DNA of 64,000 nt. Origin: Amycolatopsis pretoriensis (GTDB lineage: Bacteria > Actinomycetota > Actinomycetes > Mycobacteriales > Pseudonocardiaceae). Positions within the stretch are counted from its first letter, which is position 1. Each line of letters begins with the position of its first letter. Below are positions 59,084 through 64,000 of the stretch, one piece after another. The notes beneath the pieces were generated by a model. That model did not search any database. It was not told where the DNA came from and saw nothing but the letters and a program-made list of their open reading frames with translations. The stretch lies in NCBI RefSeq assembly GCF_900107925.1, contig NZ_FNUJ01000001.1, positions 1,391,389 through 1,455,388 of the forward strand, given 5' to 3'. A program made the translations under genes and the position numbers.

Positions 59084-59883
59084 CGCAGCACCTTCCGTTC
59101 CAGCAGCCGGACCAGCGCGTCGGTGACCAGGCCGAGCAGGGCGTACAGGACGAGCCCGACGACCACGACGTCGGTGCGCAGGAACTCGCGCGCGTTGTTG
59201 ATGAGGTAGCCGACGCCGGCGTCGGCGTTGACCGTCTCGCCGACGATCAGCGCCAGCCAGGCGATGCCGAGCGACTGCCGGAGCCCGACCAGCGCCTGCG
59301 GCAGCGCGCCCGGGATGACCACGTGCGCAAGGCGTTCCGCGCGGCTGAACCCGAGCGCGCGCGACGCTTCGACGAGGTTCGGGTCGGCGCCGCGGATTCC
59401 CGAGTGGACGTTGAGGTAGAGCGGGAAGGCCACGCCGAGCGCGACGAGCACGATCTTGGTTTCCTCGCCGATGCCGAACCACAGGATGAACAGCGGGATC
59501 AGGCCGAGGAACGGCAACGTGCGCAGCATCTGGACGGGCGGGTCGACCAGCACCTCGCCCCAGCGGGACAGCCCGGCCACGATGCCCAGCACGACCCCGG
59601 CGACGGCGCCGATCGCGAACCCGGCGCCGACGCGCCCGAGCGACACGGCGAAGGCGTCGCCGAGTTCGCCGCTGCGCGCGGATTCGACGCCGGCCTGCAC
59701 GACCGTCCACGGTGAACTGAGCTTGTCGGGCGGCAGGACGCCGGTGGCACTGGCGATCTGCCAGGCGGCGACGAGCACCACCGGGCTGATCCAGCGCCGC
59801 AGGTCGGGCCGCCACTTCTTGCGAGGCGGCCCGACGGCGCGTTTCCGGACGCGCGGAAGCACGCCCGTGGTGGAAATCGACAC
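59068..59883 (-). CDS. ssuC: Sulfonate ABC transporter permease
   Basis: 271 residues from GTG 59883 (GGGAG 8 bases upstream); the frame extends to ATG 59931 and beyond. Six predicted helices, permease EAA-type loop EASRALGFSRAERLAHVVIP and VGLRQSLGIAWLALIVGETV near residue 205. First gene of ssuCBAD. The upstream sequence has a hairpin GGTCGGGA/TCCCGACC (about 59909-59932) that could act in attenuation or, more likely, marks nothing specific. Confidence 0.92.
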   Translation of the reverse strand: MSISTTGVLPRVRKRAVGPPRKKWRPDLRRWISPVVLVAAWQIASATGVLPPDKLSSPWTVVQAGVESARSGELGDAFAVSLGRVGAGFAIGAVAGVVLGIVAGLSRWGEVLVDPPVQMLRTLPFLGLIPLFILWFGIGEETKIVLVALGVAFPLYLNVHSGIRGADPNLVEASRALGFSRAERLAHVVIPGALPQALVGLRQSLGIAWLALIVGETVNADAGVGYLINNAREFLRTDVVVVGLVLYALLGLVTDALVRLLERKVLRWRTR

Positions 59884-60007
59884 GGATTTCTCCCGGGGAC
59901 GGGGGGGTCGGGATTGCGTGGTCCCGACCATCGAGCCCCGGGCGGGCGAAGTCAATCGGTGCCCAGTCCGTGAAATCGCGGGGTTTCAGCCCGTGGAACG
60001 CCCTTGC

Positions 60008-60718
60008 TCAGCCGCCGAACATGACCTTCCATTCGTCGAGCGACCGCGGCCGGTAGACGAAGTTGGTGCGCTTGACGTCCGACAGCGCGGCCGACGGCTC
60101 GGCCGAGTACTGGTGGCCGGGGTAGACGACGGGATCGCCGGGCAGCCCGGCGAGGGCCTGCAGGCTGCGGTAGATCTCCTCGGCGTCGCCACCGGGGAAG
60201 TCGGTGCGGCCGCAGCCTTCGAGGAAGAGCGTGTCGCCGGAGACGAGCTTGTCCTCGACGAGGAAGCACTGGCTGCCGGGCGTGTGCCCGGGGGTGTGCA
60301 GCATCCGGATGGGCACGGACCCGACTTCGAGGACGTCGTCGTGGTCGTGGGCGCGCAGGTCGGTGTCCTCGACCCCGGTCACGCGGCGGACCCACTCGGC
60401 CTCGGCGCCGTTGACGTGGATCGGCACGGGCTGCAGGGCGAGGAGCTCGGCGATCCCGGGCAGGTCGAAGCCGAGCATCTCGCCGCCGACGTGGTCGGGG
60501 TGGTGGTGGGTGGCGAGCACACCGGTCAGCCGCATGCCATCGGCGTCGAGAACCGAGAGCAGATCCTGCACGGCGTAGGCGGGGTCGACGATCACCGCGT
60601 CCCGCGTGTCCCGGTCGCCGATGAGGTAGGCGAAGTTCACCATCTGCGTCGCAACGGGATCACCGACGGCGAAGTCCCGCCCGGCGAGCAGCTGCCGGAA
60701 GTAGAGCCGATCTGCCAT
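60008..60718 (-). CDS. Metallo-beta-lactamase-fold hydrolase, persulfide dioxygenase-like
   Basis: 236 residues. MBL metal motif THHHPDHVGG (residue 70), HTPGHTPGSQCF (about 140), SGDTLFLEGCGRTDFPGGD (about 160) and YPGHQYS. The GCGRTDF block is characteristic of ETHE1-type persulfide dioxygenases rather than glyoxalase II, so oxidation of glutathione- or mycothiol-persulfide to sulfite is plausible. No rhodanese domain is attached. Monocistronic by spacing, downstream of the quinone oxidoreductase. Confidence 0.82.
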   Translation of the reverse strand: MADRLYFRQLLAGRDFAVGDPVATQMVNFAYLIGDRDTRDAVIVDPAYAVQDLLSVLDADGMRLTGVLATHHHPDHVGGEMLGFDLPGIAELLALQPVPIHVNGAEAEWVRRVTGVEDTDLRAHDHDDVLEVGSVPIRMLHTPGHTPGSQCFLVEDKLVSGDTLFLEGCGRTDFPGGDAEEIYRSLQALAGLPGDPVVYPGHQYSAEPSAALSDVKRTNFVYRPRSLDEWKVMFGG

Positions 60719-60734
60719 GGCCCCACCCTACGGG

Positions 60735-61688
60735 TCAGCTTTCCGGCGGGGTCAGCACGATCCTGCCGAACACCTCGCCGGCCTGCAGCTTCCGGTGCGC
60801 GGCCACCGCGTCTTCCAGGGGCAGCACCTCGTGCACCACTGACGTCAGCTCACCGCGGGTCGCGGCGGTGAAGATGTCCGCGATCGCCGCTCGCCGGTCT
60901 TCCTGGGGCACCGTGTCGGCGCTGAACGTCGCGAACGACATCGACTTGCGGAACGCCGCGAACAGTTCCTTGCCGAAGTCCGCCGGTGGGTCGCCGGCGA
61001 CGGCGCCGACCGCCACCAGGCGGCCGTTCGGCTTCAGCTTGGTGAAGAACCCGGGTAGCTCGGGGCCCGCGATGACGTCGATGATCACGTCGTAGGTGTC
61101 CGGGCCGTCGGCGGCGCGGTTCAGCACGTGCGTCGCGCCGAGTTCGCGCAGCCGCTGCCCGCGCTCCGGCGACGACGTCGTGACCGCGATCGCGCCGGCT
61201 TTGCCCGCGAGCTGGACGGCCATGATCCCGATCCCACCCGCCGCGCCGCGGATCAGCACCGACTCGCCCGGGGCGAAGCGGGCGTGGCGGAGGCCGAAGT
61301 GGGCCACGACACCGGAGCTGCCGAGCGTCACCGCATCGACGGGCGACAGGGTCTCCGGCAGCGGCACGAGCGTCTCCGCCGGGGCGACCGCCTGCTCGGC
61401 GTACCCGCCGCCGGTGCCGGTGAAGGCCCACACCCGCCGGCCGAGCCAGGCCGGGTCGACGCCGTCGCCGGCCGCCGTCACCGTGCCCGCGATCTCGCCG
61501 CCGAGGACGTGGCCGGCTGTGAAGCCGTACGCGGCGAGCGCGCCGCTGCGAATCACCGCGTCGACCCCGCCCACGCCGATCGCTTCGGTGGCGATCAGGA
61601 CCTGCCCTTCGGCGGGTTTCGGGTCCGGGAGGTCGATGACCGCGAGGCCTTCCGGGTCGCCGAAGGCTTGCACCGCAATTGCTTTCAT
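60735..61688 (-). CDS. Zinc-independent quinone oxidoreductase (MDR family)
   Basis: 317-residue medium-chain NADPH oxidoreductase: MKAIAVQAFGDPEGLAVIDL start, GHVLGGEIAGTVTAAG (residue 60), NADPH-binding LIRGAAGGIGIMAVQLAGKAG (about 145). No structural-zinc cysteines. Divergent from TetR across a perfect 20-base palindrome, so it is probably its target and part of an electrophile or oxidant response. Confidence 0.9.
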   Translation of the reverse strand: MKAIAVQAFGDPEGLAVIDLPDPKPAEGQVLIATEAIGVGGVDAVIRSGALAAYGFTAGHVLGGEIAGTVTAAGDGVDPAWLGRRVWAFTGTGGGYAEQAVAPAETLVPLPETLSPVDAVTLGSSGVVAHFGLRHARFAPGESVLIRGAAGGIGIMAVQLAGKAGAIAVTTSSPERGQRLRELGATHVLNRAADGPDTYDVIIDVIAGPELPGFFTKLKPNGRLVAVGAVAGDPPADFGKELFAAFRKSMSFATFSADTVPQEDRRAAIADIFTAATRGELTSVVHEVLPLEDAVAAHRKLQAGEVFGRIVLTPPES

Positions 61689-61700
61689 GCGCCCGACGGT

Positions 61701-61730
61701 AGTGGACGCCGGCGTCCACTTCGCTAAACT
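61701..61730 (+). promoter_or_regulatory. TetR operator and promoter
   Basis: Perfect palindrome AGTGGACGCC/GGCGTCCACT (61701-61720). TetR promoter: TGGACG (61703-61708), 16 bases, TAAACT (61725-61730), then 6 bases to GTG 61737, so the message is probably leaderless. Operator overlaps the -35. Confidence 0.78.
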
Positions 61731-61736
61731 GAGAGC

Positions 61737-62306
61737 GTGGCCGATCTTTTGCCTCAGAAGCTGCGTTCCGACGCCCGCGACAACCGCGCACGAATCCTCG
61801 AGGCGGCACGCGAGGTGTTCGCGGCCGACGGCCTGGACGTGCCGATGCGCGAGATCGCCCGCCGCGCCGGGGTCGGGCCGGCGACGCTGTACCGCCGGTT
61901 CCCGACCAAGGAACTGCTGGTCACGGCAGTGTTCACCGACCAGATGCGGGCGTGCTACGCCATCGTCGACGAGGGGCTCGCCGACCCCGACCCGTGGCAC
62001 GGCTTCGCCTCGATGGTCGAGAATCTTTTCGAATTGCACGCGCGCGACCGCGGTTTCACCGCGGCGTTCACGTCGGCGTTCCCGCACGCGATCGACTTCG
62101 CGGCGGATCGCGAACGCGCGTTGCGCTCGATCGCCGCGTTGATCCGCCGGGCTCAGGAAGCCGGTCAGGTGCGGTCCGACGTCGTCCTCGACGACCTGGT
62201 CCTGGTGCTGATGGCCAACAGCGGGATCCGCGCCGCGTCACCGGAAGCCCGAGTCGCGGCTTCCCGGCGCTTCGCCGCGCTTGCGTTGCGGGGGTTGCGA
62301 GCCTGA
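61737..62306 (+). CDS. TetR-family regulator
   Basis: 189 residues from GTG 61737. Helix-turn-helix: ILEAAREVFAADGLDVPMRE, then GVGPATLYRRFPTKELLVTA. Small ligand domain of the SACE_7040-like type. Divergent from the quinone oxidoreductase gene and overlapping the end of the PheS-like fragment by 69 bases on the opposite strand. Confidence 0.9.
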   Translation: MADLLPQKLRSDARDNRARILEAAREVFAADGLDVPMREIARRAGVGPATLYRRFPTKELLVTAVFTDQMRACYAIVDEGLADPDPWHGFASMVENLFELHARDRGFTAAFTSAFPHAIDFAADRERALRSIAALIRRAQEAGQVRSDVVLDDLVLVLMANSGIRAASPEARVAASRRFAALALRGLRA

Positions 62307-62627
62307 CCACTGGTGTTCGGTGCCCTGGTGCAGAGCGGCGTACGCGCGGTCTCGCAGGACGTTCGCTTCGGCGTCGGACAGCGTCCGGTCGAGGGGCCTG
62401 AGCACCAAGCGGACCAGGAGGTTCTTCTGGTGTCTCTCCGCGCCCAGGCGGGCCAGGGCCTGCTGCGGGAGCTGCGCGCACGGCGTCTCGTGCCGGATTT
62501 CGACCGACTCGACGAGGTCGGCGTCCTCGCCGAGGGCGGTGCGGACGCGGTCGCCGAGGTCCTCGGCCCGGTCCTCGGCGGCAACGGCGATCGAGAGGTC
62601 GCGGCGCACGGGCGGCAGCGCGGACAC
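62238..62627 (-). CDS. C-terminal FDX-ACB-like domain of PheS-related protein (separated by frameshift)
   Basis: 129 residues from GTG 62627 if translated alone. Sequence PPVRRDLSIAVAAEDRAEDL, LGEDADLVESVEIRHET, LVRLVLRPLDRTLSDAEANV is an anticodon-binding ferredoxin-fold (FDX-ACB) domain as at the end of phenylalanyl-tRNA synthetase beta or PheS-related proteins. In homologues it is fused to the catalytic domain. Here it is in the next frame, 8 bases after the TAA of the upstream part. The tail after HQWSG overlaps the convergent TetR gene. Confidence 0.7.
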   Translation of the reverse strand: MSALPPVRRDLSIAVAAEDRAEDLGDRVRTALGEDADLVESVEIRHETPCAQLPQQALARLGAERHQKNLLVRLVLRPLDRTLSDAEANVLRDRAYAALHQGTEHQWSGSQPPQRKRGEAPGSRDSGFR

Positions 62628-62634
62628 CGGACGG

Positions 62635-63405
62635 TTACGGCGCGAGATCGCCCAGCTGCGCGGCCACGGCCGGATCGGCCGAGCGCAGCAGGCGGATGTC
62701 GGGGATGCCCTTGAGCAGCATGAGCATCCGGTCGAGGCCCATGCCGAGGGCGAGGCCGGACCAGCCGTCCCCGAGCCCGGCCCGCGCGAGGACGTCCGGG
62801 TGGGCGAGCCCGCACTCGGCGACCTCGACCCACTCGGTTCCGGTGTGGACGTCGAGCTGGCCACCGTCCACTGTGTACGGATGCCGTCGCGGTTCGAGGC
62901 GCCATGGGCGGCCCGGCAGGAGGGTTCCGACAAGGTTTTCGACGAGGTGCTCGAGATCGGCCTTGTCGGTGGTCCCGCGGGTGATCCGCCAGAGGTCGAG
63001 CTGGTGCGGGGTGCCGCTGTGCAAACGGTCGATGGAGTCGCGCCGGTAGACGACGCCGGGGCAGACGAGCAGGACATCATCGGCGGGGCGGGCTTCGAGC
63101 GCGCGGAGTGCCGCGGGGATCATGGCGCTGGAGTGGCTGCGCAGGACGTGGTGGGCGTCGACGTAGCGGGTGTAGCGCGCGTCGCGGGTGATGTCGTCGG
63201 GGTGGTAGCCGAGGTGGTCGTAGTTGTCGGCGATGGTGACGATCCGATCGCCGGGCCATCGTCGGACGTCGGTGCCGGTGCGGGCAACCGCGGAGACGGC
63301 CCGCTCGACGACGAGCTGGATGGCGTGCGGCCCGGCGGCGGGATCGGTCAGGTCTCGGACGGCGAGGTCGCGGGTGAGCTGGGCGGGCGTGAGTGGTGTG
63401 GGCAT
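62635..63405 (-). CDS. PheS-related ligase, catalytic domain (frameshifted from its C-terminus)
   Basis: 256 residues from ATG 63405 (AGGAGG, 7 bases). Class II aminoacyl-tRNA synthetase-like core: LRSHSSAMIPAALRALEARP, CPGVVYRRDSIDRLHSGTPH, HQLDLWRITRG, and motif-3 region GLALGMGLDRMLMLLKGIPDIRLLR. It is not the housekeeping PheS (too short, no coiled coil) but a PheS-related protein of unknown substrate. It ends LGDLAP-TAA; removing one A at 62635-62636 would read LGDLAPYRPVSALPP and restore fusion to the FDX-ACB domain. Confidence 0.75.
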   Translation of the reverse strand: MPTPLTPAQLTRDLAVRDLTDPAAGPHAIQLVVERAVSAVARTGTDVRRWPGDRIVTIADNYDHLGYHPDDITRDARYTRYVDAHHVLRSHSSAMIPAALRALEARPADDVLLVCPGVVYRRDSIDRLHSGTPHQLDLWRITRGTTDKADLEHLVENLVGTLLPGRPWRLEPRRHPYTVDGGQLDVHTGTEWVEVAECGLAHPDVLARAGLGDGWSGLALGMGLDRMLMLLKGIPDIRLLRSADPAVAAQLGDLAP

Positions 63406-63815
63406 GACGGAACCTCCTGGGCGGGCGGGACAGGTGAGCGAAAGCGCTCCCCCTGGCCCGGACACCCGGCGAGGTCACCACGGTGCTGTTCAGTCACCGC
63501 CGACGGCGGACGTGGCATCGGAACCCCGCTGGCGCCCGTGAAGGGCCAGGGGGCCGGTAAATCGGCGGTTCTCCGCAACGATGGCCACGAGTCCAGGGTA
63601 ATGGCGCAAGTCACGCGAATTTCTCGCCGGCGCACGGCGCCGGCCCGTGCCGGTGGCGGGCACGACCATCCCGCCCGCCGACGGCTTGAGGACGGCTACG
63701 GGCCGCTGGCCGCAGCCAGCGCCGCTCGGCTGCGGCCGAGCTGGGTCCAGCCGCACTGGGCTGAGCCCGGCAGATCGGGCCGTGTCGTGCCGGCGTGGGC
63801 TGCGTCGGCGGAACC
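63406..63815. other. Non-coding upstream region
   Basis: No supported gene. It contains a small hairpin GAGCG-AAAG-CGCTC around 63436-63449 upstream of the PheS-like gene, and short GC-rich frames without ribosome binding sites. I see no tRNA and no convincing T-box. Confidence 0.5.
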
Positions 63816-64000
63816 CGGCTCGGACCGGCTCGGCTCGGACCGGCTCGGACCGGCTCGGCTCGGACCGGCTCGGACCGGCTCGGCTCGGACCGGCTCGGAC
63901 CGGCTCGGACCGGCTCGGCTCGGCTCGGCTCGGCTCGGCTCGGACCGGCTCGGACCGGCTCGGACCGGCTCGGCTCGGCTCGGACCGGCTCGGCTCGGCT
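63816..64000. repeat. Pentanucleotide tandem array (CGGCT/CGGAC)
   Basis: 37 uninterrupted pentamers from 63816 to the window end: unit A = CGGCT, unit B = CGGAC. B never follows B; the array mixes A and AB. The period of 5 leaves every frame open. It continues off the right edge. Confidence 0.95.

Noticed and set aside
59905..59935. Riboswitch or cysteine attenuator before ssuC
   Set aside because: Only one 8-base hairpin and no Cys-rich leader peptide or known riboswitch core.
63406..63560. T-box-like string GGTGGTGACCTCGCCGGGTG upstream of the PheS-like gene (minus strand)
   Set aside because: The conserved TGGnACCGCG core is not matched and I cannot draw a stem I, so evidence is insufficient.

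Overview
The window is high-GC actinobacterial chromosome, most likely from the Pseudonocardiaceae and close to Amycolatopsis. The evidence is an ergothioneine operon, a mycothiol-type maleylpyruvate isomerase homologue, ESX-associated proteins with a DUF3558 lipoprotein, the gcvP - MerR - bifunctional nuclease - FtsR - GarA - GcvH - PgsA order also known from mycobacteria, many GTG starts, ATGA/GTGA overlaps and several apparently leaderless promoters. It is ordinary chromosomal backbone with small accessory modules. I see no rRNA, tRNA, prophage, transposase or CRISPR array.

Layout. 1-3361 (minus): egtA-egtB-egtC for ergothioneine, with egtC running off the left edge. 3482-5730: divergent LysR regulator and Glu/Leu/Phe/Val-type dehydrogenase around a dyad operator. 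5779-6720: proline iminopeptidase. 6799-9967 (minus): four-gene ESX-associated cassette (small WXG100-like protein, DUF3558 lipoprotein, Thr/Pro/Gly-rich PPE-like protein, EspG-like chaperone). 10145-14899 (plus): AcnR-like repressor, mycothiol-dependent enzyme homologue, two CNNM/CorC-like membrane proteins and a conserved protein often annotated as a glycosylase. 15015-16607: membrane protein with a long 12-residue repeat tract. 16604-19084: degenerate aldo/keto reductase, then an XRE regulator, a hypothetical protein and a SnoaL-like protein that share an operator motif. 19137-23975: sugar-nucleotide and glycosyltransferase genes (UDP-sulfoquinovose synthase-like enzyme, GtrA, a fused membrane/GT2 transferase, an epimerase).

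24130-32736: gcvP behind a tandem glycine riboswitch, a MerR regulator, an inserted redox/regulatory block (TetR, MerR-thioredoxin), then bifunctional nuclease, ftsR, garA, gcvH and a CDP-alcohol phosphatidyltransferase. This locus joins glycine cleavage to the GarA switch on 2-oxoglutarate and glutamate metabolism. 33296-38066: two related lipoproteins, acyl-CoA synthetase with a crotonase, an alpha/beta hydrolase and a possible microprotein. 38054-39280: CobA/CysG-like siroheme enzyme. 39421-43149: zinc-independent ribosomal proteins (S18, S14, L33, L28, L31B, L32) with two COG0523 proteins around a probable Zur box, which is a zinc-starvation ribosome-remodelling module.

43213-46338: MarR, 14-TM exporter, dienelactone hydrolase and a small protein. 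46340-49058: PLP decarboxylase and GPH-type transporter. 49445-52089: LLM oxidoreductase and MpaB-like oxygenase divergent from a TetR gene across a long operator. 52148-56288: IclR regulator; membrane glycosyltransferase, DUF4397 protein and class F sortase. 56285-59883 (minus): ssuCBAD sulfonate uptake and desulfonation. 60008-62306: persulfide-dioxygenase-like metallohydrolase, quinone oxidoreductase and divergent TetR. 62238-63405 (minus): a PheS-related protein split by an apparent one-base frameshift. 63816-64000: a pentanucleotide tandem array running off the right edge.

The most distinctive signals are regulatory dyads that pair closely with their neighbouring regulators, the AKR that has lost its catalytic residues, the repeat-rich membrane protein, the frameshifted PheS-like gene, the in-frame hairpin element inside egtC, and the terminal pentamer array. 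Sulfur handling recurs (ergothioneine, sulfoquinovose-type enzyme, sulfonates, persulfide), but these genes are not in one operon. I found no clearly new multi-gene system. The best candidates for undescribed biology are the repeat protein at 15015-16607, the ESX cassette and the sugar cluster at 19137-23975.
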